From positions 1-36,318 of the IMG/VR virus record IMGVR_UViG_3300034110_001262: a DNA stretch of 36,318 bases. One strand, written 5' to 3'. The translations under genes and the position numbers were made by a program. Position 1 is the stretch's first letter. Every line of letters starts with the position of its first letter. The notes under the pieces were generated by a model that saw only the letters and a list, made by a program, of their open reading frames with translations, had not been told where the DNA came from and ran no database searches. Positions 24,874-32,173 of this stretch are shown in pieces. This stretch comes from a virus.

Positions 24874-25144
24874 GTAATTGCAAGCCCAGTGCTTGCGTCA
24901 CCTTGAGAATGGTTGCAAAGCTGGGGTTGCCTTCACTAGAGAGGGCTTTGTATAAACTCTCGCGAGATAGCCCTGTATCTTTTGCTAGCTGGCTCATGCT
25001 GCGTGCACGGGCAATTACGCCTAATGCATGAGCGATCAGTTGCGGGTCGTTTTCTTCCAGGCATGCTTCAAAATAGAGCGCTCGATCTTCTTCTGTTTTG
25101 AGGTAGTCTGCAGAATCCCATTTACTTAAAGTAATGTCGTTCAT
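24851..25144 (-). CDS. Addiction-module antitoxin with HTH domain (HigA-like)
   Basis: The 97-residue protein is a probable antidote of the COG3636 type. The first half reads DYLKTEEDRALYFEACLEENDPQLIAHALGVIARAR. The second half is an HTH domain: MSQLAKDTGLSRESLYKALSSEGNPSFATILKVTQALGLQL at about residues 50-90. It follows its toxin with a one-base start/stop overlap, the usual toxin-first order of this family. It would neutralise the toxin and repress the shared promoter. The pair stabilises plasmids and prophages; here it sits in the antirepressor island. Confidence 0.88.
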   Translation of the reverse strand: MNDITLSKWDSADYLKTEEDRALYFEACLEENDPQLIAHALGVIARARSMSQLAKDTGLSRESLYKALSSEGNPSFATILKVTQALGLQLHATARPQ

Positions 25145-25446
25145 TATTCGCTTTCCTTAATATGTCTCGCCATCTCGTGTGCGGATTGAATGTCTTTGCT
25201 TTGGCTCGATTTGTCGCCGCCAGCTAATAGAATCACAATCTCCAGTCCACGCTGCATAAAATACACACGATAGCCTGGCCCGTAATGAATCCGTAATTCT
25301 GAAACACCTTCACCAACCGAATCACAGTCGCCAAAGTTGCCAAGTTCAACGCGGTCGATTCGTGCCTGTATTTTAAATTTGCCTAGCTTGTCGCGTAGAT
25401 TTATAAGCCATTGATCAAAAGTGGCGGTTTTTTGAATGGTTTTCAT
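25144..25446 (-). CDS. Addiction-module killer protein (RelE/HigB-like toxin)
   Basis: The 100-residue protein is of the COG3657 killer type. Diagnostic parts are FDQWLINLRDKLGKFKIQARIDRVELGNFGD near the front, VSELRIHYGPGYRVYFMQRG in the middle and LLAGGDKSSQSKDIQSAHEMA near the end, which keeps the basic and polar positions usual in these mRNA interferases. No Shine-Dalgarno sequence precedes the ATG. The predicted promoter places the mRNA start at or next to the first codon, so it is probably translated leaderless. Both partners look intact. Confidence 0.88.
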   Translation of the reverse strand: MKTIQKTATFDQWLINLRDKLGKFKIQARIDRVELGNFGDCDSVGEGVSELRIHYGPGYRVYFMQRGLEIVILLAGGDKSSQSKDIQSAHEMARHIKESE

Positions 25447-25453
25447 TGTGTCA

Positions 25454-25482
25454 AGTGTAGCCCGTGGGATACGTTATTGCAA
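25454..25482 (-). promoter_or_regulatory. Promoter of the toxin-antitoxin pair
   Basis: On the minus strand TTGCAA (25482-25477) and TACACT (25459-25454) are separated by 17 bases. The -10 end is only seven bases from the toxin ATG, which implies a leaderless or nearly leaderless mRNA. Confidence 0.6.
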
Positions 25483-25565
25483 GCGAGGTCTCTGTCAAGA
25501 AACTAAATGAGTATCTGTGTTTGTCCTAGTATCGGCATGGCGGAGGACTAGATGCAAAGTCTGAT

Positions 25566-25607
25566 AGGAAAACAGCACGAAAAGGGCGATGTTGCATAGA
25601 GCACCAT
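25566..25607 (+). promoter_or_regulatory. Late promoter 6 (GGAAAAC / -10 type)
   Basis: AGGAAAAC is followed after 28 bases by CACCAT at 25602-25607, the poorest -10 of the set but with the two invariant bases in place. The predicted start is near 25614, giving about 28 bases of leader before the portal gene. It restarts plus-strand transcription after the first minus-strand island. Confidence 0.55.
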
Positions 25608-25641
25608 GAGTAATTGTCCTTGATCCATATGGCTATTATTC

Positions 25642-27183
25642 ATGCCTCTTGCTACTACACCAAAAACACAAAAAGGTGTTTTTGCCCGAATGGGCACGTC
25701 TGCCAAACAATGGGCGGCGGCATTTTTGGGCGAAAGCAATCAGATTAGCCAGGCCGACACCTTCATGTATGGTGCCGGTAGCACGACAGTATCCTCTTTG
25801 CTGGGTTTTGGGCGGCGTGCGGCCAAGTCGCGGCAGGGCGTTTACGACAAGTGGTCGCAAATGGAGAGCGACCCCGTTATTTCTAGTGCGTTACTACTGC
25901 TATGTACGACCGCACTAGGCGGCCATGAAACATCAGGGCAGACCGTTTTTATTGAAGTTGCTCCGCAATCAAAGGGAGACAAGAAACGCGTCGCAATGGT
26001 CGAAGAAATGAGCCGCGATTTAACCGAAATTCTTAATAAAGTCGCATTCCAATGTGCCTACACCGGCGCAGCATTTGGCGATGCTTATGCGCGTATCTAC
26101 TCAGATTCTCGGGGCGTGATTGATTTATATATCGATGAGATGATCAGGCCGCCGCTGATCCAGCCTTTTGAGCGCGGTTCTCGCACAATTGGTTATGCCT
26201 TGTATATCGGCGAGAGAAATTTCGAGCGCTTAGATTTATCTCAATTGGCTAGATTGAAAATGCCTCGGACGCAATGGGTTCCTCAGCACGGGGTGGTCGA
26301 GAAATCGCTTCGGATCGCGCTAACAGAAAACAATATTGATAATCTGCCGATTATGCCTGCGATGGCAGGTGGGTCGCTGTTGTATAACGCTGAAGAAGCT
26401 TATGACAACTTTCAAGCGTCCTTAATGGGCCTTGTTGGCCAGCGCTGGATGGATTCGATTGATGAGCAAATCATTACTGCCAATATGGATTCAATGACTA
26501 AAGATCAGCAGGATACTTTCACTGAATCCATTGTTGGCATCTTAAAACGCTCAAAACAACTTGCAGATAAGGCCGTGAAAAGTGGCCGCCCAATTATGGA
26601 ACGTATTAGGCACATTATTCCTGTCTTTAATGAAAAACAGCTTACACAAATGAGCCCCGCAAACTCTGGCGGTTCTGGCCGGCAGGGGAACATCAGCACA
26701 GAAGATGTGATCTTCCACGCGAAAATGCTTTCAGGCGCATTGGGCGTGGATTTATCCATGCTTGGCTTTGCCGATATGCTCAGCGGCGGCTTAGGCGATG
26801 GTGGGTTTTTTAGAATGTCAGCGCAGGCGGCAGAGCGTTCTCGTGTCATTCGTATTGCACTAGCGGAAATGTTTAATCAAATTATTGATATTCATACATT
26901 GAAGCGATATGGCGTTGTTTTTGAATCGGGTGATCGCCCATGGGCAATTAATTTCTATGGTTCGATTTCAGCCCTAGAATCAGAAAAACAAAGAACAAAA
27001 GCCGACGCCATGAATGGCGGCATGATGCTTGTTCAAGCCATGCAGATGATGAAAGAGCTGGGTGCTAGTAAAGACATCATGGCGTCTTTCCTATCGCAAA
27101 CAATGATGCTTGATGAAGAGCAAGCAAAACTATACGCAACAATTGTTGACGTTCGACCTCCTTCTGAAGATGAAGGGGGTTAA
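25642..27183 (+). CDS. Portal protein (P1 Prt-like)
   Basis: The 513-residue protein is the probable dodecameric head-tail portal. It fits P1-like portal proteins in size and pattern: KWSQMESDPVISSALLLLCTTALGG (residues about 70-95), the wing region FQCAYTGAAFGDAYARIY near 135-152, then an IRHIIPVFNEKQLTQMSP strand-loop near 327-344. The helical crown DLSMLGFADMLSGGLGDGGFFRMSAQAAERSRVIR covers about 370-405. The presence of a portal, with the capsid gene, argues that the element encodes a DNA-filled phage rather than a tail-only particle. No clear ribosome site was seen for this ATG; an upstream ATG at 25629 is out of frame. Confidence 0.8.
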   Translation: MPLATTPKTQKGVFARMGTSAKQWAAAFLGESNQISQADTFMYGAGSTTVSSLLGFGRRAAKSRQGVYDKWSQMESDPVISSALLLLCTTALGGHETSGQTVFIEVAPQSKGDKKRVAMVEEMSRDLTEILNKVAFQCAYTGAAFGDAYARIYSDSRGVIDLYIDEMIRPPLIQPFERGSRTIGYALYIGERNFERLDLSQLARLKMPRTQWVPQHGVVEKSLRIALTENNIDNLPIMPAMAGGSLLYNAEEAYDNFQASLMGLVGQRWMDSIDEQIITANMDSMTKDQQDTFTESIVGILKRSKQLADKAVKSGRPIMERIRHIIPVFNEKQLTQMSPANSGGSGRQGNISTEDVIFHAKMLSGALGVDLSMLGFADMLSGGLGDGGFFRMSAQAAERSRVIRIALAEMFNQIIDIHTLKRYGVVFESGDRPWAINFYGSISALESEKQRTKADAMNGGMMLVQAMQMMKELGASKDIMASFLSQTMMLDEEQAKLYATIVDVRPPSEDEGG

Positions 27184-27184
27184 A

Positions 27185-28069
27185 TTGAGCTTATACAATG
27201 ATGTTGCGCAGAAGCTCAAAAACTCAGGGTTAATTGGGACAGCCACAAGCTCTATAAATGGCTCTATTTCTAGTGTTGTGGGTGGGTTAGTAGGAAATGG
27301 CATGATCGCCAATGCGATTGGTGATCGTGTTATTAGCGCCGGTGAAATCGCATCTAAAAACCTCGTCAACAAGTATATGCCTACCGACCTAGTTAATAAG
27401 CTGGAATACGGTGGGAGTGTTGCGGGTAGCATTCTGAGCGGTGACTTTTCAGGGGCAGCACTTAAAGTGGTTGATCATGAATGGTCAAGCATGTTTGGGG
27501 GCGGAAGCAATTCAGGCAAGTTATCAAGTGATACCCCTCTTTTCGGGGGGATTAGCGCTAATGAAGCAAAAAAAATAATGATGGAGTCGTTAAATACAAA
27601 GTACGCAAAGAAAAATTTATTTATGGTCGAGGTTTCGAGCAAATTAGAAGGCGATGCATCTAGTAAATTTAATTTGTTTTGTTTGGATTTGGATTACACG
27701 CCATTTATTGTAACGGGTGAAAAAAGAAAACTAGGCTCAGCCACCTCTGACTCAGTTCAAAGTTCAGAAGCCGTAGAATTTAGAATGACCACGCTCGATG
27801 ATGAGCGAGGTGGGATTAGGCGATGGTTTGCTGCACATCATGCGATGACCGTGCATCAAGATGGAACCGTGGGCGTTCCTGCTGATTACGCAATTAAAAT
27901 TAAAGTGCTTCATGGGATTGTTGAGAAAAACGGCAAGGGCTGGGCGTATTTTGACGTTGGGAATTTTAGGCCCGCGACGCTAGAAGTTGCTCTTTCAAGG
28001 CGTGAAGATGCCTTGCAAGAGATTCAAATGACCTTCTCTCAATTAGACACATTCATGACGGTATCTTGA
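27185..28069 (+). CDS. Tube-fold-like baseplate or tail-terminator protein
   Basis: The protein of about 294 residues combines a small-residue-rich, membrane-active or helical N-terminal half (SSINGSISSVVGGLVGNGMIANAIG) with a C-terminal half of tube-like beta pattern. That half includes AVEFRMTTLDDERGGIRRWFAAHHA near residues 198-222, then YAIKIKVLHGI and the final LEVALSRREDALQEIQMTFSQLDTF. The tube-like domain suggests a tube initiator such as gp48/gp54, or a tail completion protein; I cannot choose. TTG at 27185 was preferred because AAGGGGG lies six bases upstream, right after the portal stop; ATG at 27170 would overlap that gene. Confidence 0.55.
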   Translation: MSLYNDVAQKLKNSGLIGTATSSINGSISSVVGGLVGNGMIANAIGDRVISAGEIASKNLVNKYMPTDLVNKLEYGGSVAGSILSGDFSGAALKVVDHEWSSMFGGGSNSGKLSSDTPLFGGISANEAKKIMMESLNTKYAKKNLFMVEVSSKLEGDASSKFNLFCLDLDYTPFIVTGEKRKLGSATSDSVQSSEAVEFRMTTLDDERGGIRRWFAAHHAMTVHQDGTVGVPADYAIKIKVLHGIVEKNGKGWAYFDVGNFRPATLEVALSRREDALQEIQMTFSQLDTFMTVS

Positions 28070-28071
28070 AA

Positions 28072-30753
28072 ATGTTAAACCATGATACGCAAGGCTTTCT
28101 AACCGGCGAGCCATTAGAGCTAAAGCAAATATCAATTATTCTTAGCGATATTCTTAGTAATATAAAAGGAATTCGCAAAGGGATTGCGGCAACAAAAAAT
28201 CTATCATCTACGAGCTATCGGACGGTTGCGGCTAATGAAAGCAAAATCCATGATATCCGTCCAAGCATAATCAGACGCAACGAAAAATCACCGCGCCCAG
28301 CTTCAGTCGTAACGAATAATTATACTCAGAACTACAACCAATCGACACCGGCCATTCCCGCAGCTTCGGGAGCTGCAAGCAGCCGTCCAGCGCAGATGCC
28401 CACCCCTGTTTCGCTATCACCTCACGGACGAGCCCCAAGCGCCACTGTACGAATAGCGCCAGTACAAGCTAAACGGCGAGATGAGCATGGTCGATTTATT
28501 AAAAATCAAAATGCGATCAATGTAGTGGGGGGAAGGGGCCACGATGATGACGATAGCCCAAGCAATAAAAGCCATGTGAATCAATTAATATCGAGCGTAG
28601 GCGATAAAATTACTGGCTCTATTGAATCACTCAGCACGATTGAAGATGTAGACCCGTCTATCAAAGCATTTAAAGAAATTGCTCAGCCGGTACAGGCCGT
28701 ATTTGGTGGGGCCAAGGGCTTATTAGGTAAGGGAAAAGAAAAAGTAAACTTGACGTGGTTCCGACGCATCTTCGGCGTACTCACCTCGTTTAAAAAAGAA
28801 GAAACAACCCTTTCCAAAGCCGCTAACAAAAGGTTAAAAGAGCTGGCAGATAGGCCTGAAGCTAAAGAAGAGGGTGGCAAAGGGCTTTTTGCCACCATGC
28901 TTGCTGGCATACTCGCCGCTCTACTAGGTTTGGCTTCTAAATTTGGAGGCTTGCCTAAACTCGGCGGTATGCTTTCACGGGCTCCATTGCTTGGGCGTGT
29001 TTTTAGTAGTGGAAGTATTGGAACGGGTAGCCGTATAGTCGCAGCTAGGGCAGGTAGCACGGCAACAAATCGAGTGGGTAACACTGCCGCTGGTGCAACA
29101 AGAGAGGTGGGTTCAGCTAGGGTGGCTCGTAGCGGTATAACTGAGGCTGGAGCCGTAGTGAAGCCGGGCAAGCTGGCGAAGCTAGGTAAACTTGCAAAGA
29201 AAATACCTTATATTGGCACTCTCCTCGGTGGACTTGGGGCTACATCTGACATTTATGCCAGTGAATCTGATCAAACACTCACACGCAAAGATAAAGATAA
29301 AAAAGCAGGGTCTGCTATTGGCGGGTTTGCTGGCGGTCTAGCTGGCATGGGGGCGGGGGCTTCATTAGGCGCATCGGTTGGGATGCTTGGTGGCCCTATT
29401 GGTGTTGCTATTGGCGGATTTGTGGGCGGTGCTGTGGGCATGTTCTTAGGAGAGGATGCAGGGAAAATTATTGGCGATACCTTCGGAGGGTGGGTCAATG
29501 ATTTACGGAAATTTGATATTTCCAATAAAATTTCAGCCGCGTGGAGCTCTGCCGTTTCTTCGATGAAATCCGGCTGGGACTCTCTCGTTAAATCAACTTC
29601 TAGCATGTTTAGCTCGATGGGGGATAAAGCGACTGAGGCATGGAAAAGCGTCAAGGATAAGAGCAAAGGAGTATTTGATGACGCGAAAATAAAAACATCT
29701 ACAGCCCTACATTTTGCTAATGACTCGGTAAAAAAAGCCACGGGCGTTGATCTTGCATCAAGTGCAAAGAAAGGTTTGGCCTATGCAAAGGACGCTGGTA
29801 GCAAGGCGGTCGATGCGGTGGAGAAAAGCTCTATTGGTCGTGGGGCAAAAACGGTACTCAATAGCGCGAAATCAGCATCAAACTGGGTGGTTGGGCAGAC
29901 GAGTAAGATTTTTGAGTCGGGGCGAGGTGGGGCAGGAACCGTTTCAACAGGCAAAGGCGATCACGGCGGTGCATCCTACGGAACCTATCAAATGTCATCT
30001 AAAAGAGGGGTGGCGCAAGACTTTATTAAAGCGAGTAAATATAAAGACCAATTTGCAGGGCTCAAGGCGGGTTCGCCAGAATTCAACGCCAAATGGAAGG
30101 AAATTGCCAAGGTTGACCCTGAATTTGAAGGTGATCAGCATGCTTTCATTAAGAAAAAGCATTTTGACCCAGCAATGGCCTCGTTGAAAAAAGATGGTAT
30201 CGACCTATCTAAAAAAGGTAGTTCTGTACAAGATTCAGTTTGGTCTACTTCGGTGCAATTTGGCGCTGGCGGTGCAAATTCAATGTTTAAAAAAGCATTG
30301 AAAGGAAAAAATGCCGCCGAACTATCAGATGAGCAAATTGTGTCTGCAATTCAAGACTATAAAATTGCAAATAACGATGGTTTATTTAAAAGCTCTAGTG
30401 AAAATATTCAGGCGGGAACGGCGAAACGAGCTGTAGAAGAGAAAAAGCGTCTTGTGGCATTGGCTAGAAACACTGTGTCAGCTCCTCCCGATGGTAAGGT
30501 GGCTACTAATAGCGTCGTACTGCCAAGCGTCGTTACCAAGAATCTTCCTGTGACAGTGAGTGCGAGGAATGCGGCGCAAGTAACAATGCCACGAATTGCT
30601 GCGCCACCAGTATTGCCTGCTGCTCCAGTCATTCAAACCAAGCTAAATAGCTCCCCGCTAGTAAGCCCTGCTCCAACAACATCGCATATGGTTGGTCAAG
30701 ATTTATCGGATAGAAAAATTGCGCACATTGTGACAGGGGGATTGTTTTCTTGA
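28072..30753 (+). CDS. Large tail protein with lysozyme-like C-terminal domain
   Basis: The protein of about 893 residues looks like a tail-internal protein that degrades peptidoglycan during injection. The first 130 residues are low-complexity (Ser, Pro, Asn), followed by RRDEHGRFIKNQ near 135-146, a motif I have seen in phage tail lysozymes and tape proteins. Residues about 413-473 are Gly/Ala-rich and hydrophobic, as in tape measure proteins. Residues about 626-800, from GKGDHGGASYGTYQMSS to TKRAVEEKKRLVALA (approximate), read as a lysozyme or transglycosylase-like domain with SVWSTSVQFGAGG. P1's tail transglycosylase (Sit) is a functional parallel. ATG at 28072 was chosen; TTG at 28066 overlaps the previous stop. 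No separate tape measure gene is visible in the window. Confidence 0.6.
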   Translation: MLNHDTQGFLTGEPLELKQISIILSDILSNIKGIRKGIAATKNLSSTSYRTVAANESKIHDIRPSIIRRNEKSPRPASVVTNNYTQNYNQSTPAIPAASGAASSRPAQMPTPVSLSPHGRAPSATVRIAPVQAKRRDEHGRFIKNQNAINVVGGRGHDDDDSPSNKSHVNQLISSVGDKITGSIESLSTIEDVDPSIKAFKEIAQPVQAVFGGAKGLLGKGKEKVNLTWFRRIFGVLTSFKKEETTLSKAANKRLKELADRPEAKEEGGKGLFATMLAGILAALLGLASKFGGLPKLGGMLSRAPLLGRVFSSGSIGTGSRIVAARAGSTATNRVGNTAAGATREVGSARVARSGITEAGAVVKPGKLAKLGKLAKKIPYIGTLLGGLGATSDIYASESDQTLTRKDKDKKAGSAIGGFAGGLAGMGAGASLGASVGMLGGPIGVAIGGFVGGAVGMFLGEDAGKIIGDTFGGWVNDLRKFDISNKISAAWSSAVSSMKSGWDSLVKSTSSMFSSMGDKATEAWKSVKDKSKGVFDDAKIKTSTALHFANDSVKKATGVDLASSAKKGLAYAKDAGSKAVDAVEKSSIGRGAKTVLNSAKSASNWVVGQTSKIFESGRGGAGTVSTGKGDHGGASYGTYQMSSKRGVAQDFIKASKYKDQFAGLKAGSPEFNAKWKEIAKVDPEFEGDQHAFIKKKHFDPAMASLKKDGIDLSKKGSSVQDSVWSTSVQFGAGGANSMFKKALKGKNAAELSDEQIVSAIQDYKIANNDGLFKSSSENIQAGTAKRAVEEKKRLVALARNTVSAPPDGKVATNSVVLPSVVTKNLPVTVSARNAAQVTMPRIAAPPVLPAAPVIQTKLNSSPLVSPAPTTSHMVGQDLSDRKIAHIVTGGLFS

Positions 30754-30872
30754 TTGGTGCATCCATGCGGGTGTGAGCCCAGATTGTTTCAAGGTCGCGC
30801 ACAGCGGCGGGGGTAACGGATATATTCTCCATCATTGGTATAGTGGCCAGCATCAACCTGCACTTTAATCAT
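30754..30872 (-). pseudogene. Remnant of a parDE-type toxin-antitoxin locus
   Basis: Two short pieces remain in different frames. The first, MIKVQVDAGHYTNDGEYIR from the ATG at 30872, matches the ribbon-helix-helix antitoxin core (G.Y.N.SEYIR). The second, ISVTPAAVRDLETIWAHT, matches the beginning of ParE/RelE toxins (TPAAVRDLE.IW). The end of the antitoxin and the end of the toxin are missing. The remnant abuts the stop codon of the large tail gene. Confidence 0.6.
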
Positions 30873-30876
30873 GCTT

Positions 30877-31176
30877 TTATCTCGTTAAATCTTTGTCTAA
30901 ATTCGGCCATTGCTGCGCACCATGCAAAAGATTCATTACTTGGATGTCATCACCCACAATTCGATACACCACGATAAATGGTGTGCGGTTTACGACCAGT
31001 TCCCGCTTTCCTTTCACGCGCCCGGCGCGGCCTAATTTCGGATGATCCACCAATAAATCAATTTGGCGCTCGATCTCGCCAAGCTGATTCAATGCTGCGG
31101 TCGGGTTTTCTTGAGCAATAAATTCAATTGCATTTTCTCGGGCGATACGAGCGCGAGTCAGCCATACAATCCGCAT
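30877..31176 (-). CDS. ParE/RelE-family toxin
   Basis: The 99-residue protein is a plasmid-stabilisation toxin: WLTRARIARENAIEFIAQENPTAALNQLGEIERQIDLLVDHPKLGRAGRV near the front, then ELVVNRTPFIVVYRIVGDDIQVMNLLHGAQQWP. These positions (the P..GR..R turn and the VVYR strand) are those expected in ParE proteins, which poison gyrase, or RelE proteins, which cleave mRNA. The ParE subtype is more likely from the antitoxin partner. Its ATG overlaps the antitoxin stop (TAATG). Confidence 0.88.
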   Translation of the reverse strand: MRIVWLTRARIARENAIEFIAQENPTAALNQLGEIERQIDLLVDHPKLGRAGRVKGKRELVVNRTPFIVVYRIVGDDIQVMNLLHGAQQWPNLDKDLTR

Positions 31177-31646
31177 TACTCACCCTTCGCAATACGCGCC
31201 ATCAGGCTTTCACGCTGCCGCTGCATGTCGGCCTTCACCGTTTCATGCGAAATCCATTCTGTGTTTGGATCGTCGGCTTCCGTCACGGCCAGTGCCACTT
31301 GCTCTCTAAACCATTGGTCATGGGCTGCCGCTTCATGCGCTTTACGCATACGTTCTGCGGAATCTGGTCGCACTTGCCGAGTCGCCGATTCATGGCTGTA
31401 GTTCGTCGCGTCCAGCATATCGAAGCGAGAAAGATGCAGCTCGGAGGTCACATACTCAATGCAACGATCCAAGGAGCGCCACAGGCGAGGCTTATCAGTG
31501 CGTTGTGTACCAAGTGGTTTTTCTGACATACCCAACTTAAGCATGACTGACCAGCCGCCAGGCTGCCCGATAATTGAAGCGCCACGAATGGCCGCCGCTT
31601 CAACCAGCCGTTTGGCCATCGCCGTATCTATGGTGTGTTCACTCAT
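31176..31646 (-). CDS. Antitoxin of the ParE-type toxin, with extra N-terminal domain
   Basis: The 156-residue protein precedes the toxin in one operon. The last 50 residues (HDQWFREQVALAVTEADDPNTEWISHETVKADMQRQRESL) match the toxin-wrapping tail of ParD/PaaA-like antitoxins. About 100 residues before that form an additional domain, with GASIIGQPGGWSVMLKLG and KPRLWRSLDRCIEYV, that I do not recognise; it may bind DNA. ATG at 31646 was chosen because GAGGG lies five bases upstream; an earlier in-frame ATG at 31670 lacks this. The operator in the promoter suggests autoregulation. Confidence 0.75.
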   Translation of the reverse strand: MSEHTIDTAMAKRLVEAAAIRGASIIGQPGGWSVMLKLGMSEKPLGTQRTDKPRLWRSLDRCIEYVTSELHLSRFDMLDATNYSHESATRQVRPDSAERMRKAHEAAAHDQWFREQVALAVTEADDPNTEWISHETVKADMQRQRESLMARIAKGE

Positions 31647-31684
31647 GATGCCCTCGCAGAATCCGCACAAAATCTATAGATAAC

Positions 31685-31713
31685 ATAATGACAATCTTTT
31701 ACAGATTGTGCAA
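31685..31713 (-). promoter_or_regulatory. Promoter and operator of the ParE-type toxin-antitoxin operon
   Basis: On the minus strand TTGCAC (31713-31708) and CATTAT (31690-31685) are 17 bases apart. The spacer is filled by a perfect inverted repeat ACAATCT-tttac-AGATTGT (31691-31709). A protein bound there would cover both boxes, so the antitoxin is the likely repressor. Confidence 0.75.
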
Positions 31714-31831
31714 ATTCATCTTATGGAAAGGTACACTTGTTTGACATAACCCCGATTGTACGAACTTAATCAGGCTCACTTTATCTTTTCGAGGGGTGAT
31801 TAGTCACTAAGCCATATATCTATCTCAAATG

Positions 31832-31873
31832 TGGAAAACCTAGCAAATCCCCCGTAATCCATGCTCTTAAACT
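31832..31873 (+). promoter_or_regulatory. Late promoter 7 (GGAAAAC / -10 type)
   Basis: TGGAAAAC is followed after 28 bases by TAAACT at 31868-31873. The predicted start coincides with the ATG at 31880, the same leaderless layout as promoter 1, and no ribosome site precedes that ATG. It restarts plus-strand transcription after the second minus-strand island. Confidence 0.65.
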
Positions 31874-31879
31874 TGTTGC

Positions 31880-32173
31880 ATGGATGAAATCACCCCTCAA
31901 GCAATTCAATTAATGGTTCAGCACTGGCTAGATACGCCCGAAAACGGCTATTTAGGTGCGTCGTATGGGCAGGGTGGAATTAATGCGCTGTTACAGGTGC
32001 CGCACGCGGCTGGGCGGGCGGATGCCATCATCAAAAAGCTGATGCGCGACGTTCCTTTGCTTGCCGCGCTCCCTTCTGGCTCCGTAAATATCTATAGCCA
32101 AGCCACTGGCATTGATCGCTCTGCGTTAGTTTTTGAAGTTGCGGGTCAGCTCATCCCAATAGAGTACAAATAA
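31880..32173 (+). CDS. Small baseplate-region protein, 97 residues
   Basis: This is a compact protein I do not recognise by name. Its core AAGRADAIIKKLMRDVPLLAALPSGSVNIYSQATGID and the closing strand ALVFEVAGQLIPIE suggest an alpha/beta fold. It is the first gene of the wedge operon, overlaps the baseplate J-like gene by one base (TAATG) and is predicted to be translated from a leaderless mRNA. A wedge component comparable in place to gp25-type proteins is the natural guess, but the usual gp25 motifs are not visible. Confidence 0.6.
   Translation: MDEITPQAIQLMVQHWLDTPENGYLGASYGQGGINALLQVPHAAGRADAIIKKLMRDVPLLAALPSGSVNIYSQATGIDRSALVFEVAGQLIPIEYK

Noticed and set aside
30629-30856. 75-codon minus-strand reading over the end of the large tail gene
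   Set aside because: Only the ParE-like start is meaningful; the rest is antisense to the tail protein. It was treated as part of the parDE remnant.
2805-31873. Reading the GGAAAAC sites as sigma-54 promoters (GG ... GC)
   Set aside because: The distance between GG and GC is variable and too short (about 7-9 bases instead of ten), and the TGGCAC/TTGCA context is missing. The consistent -10 hexamer fits a sigma-70-type start better.
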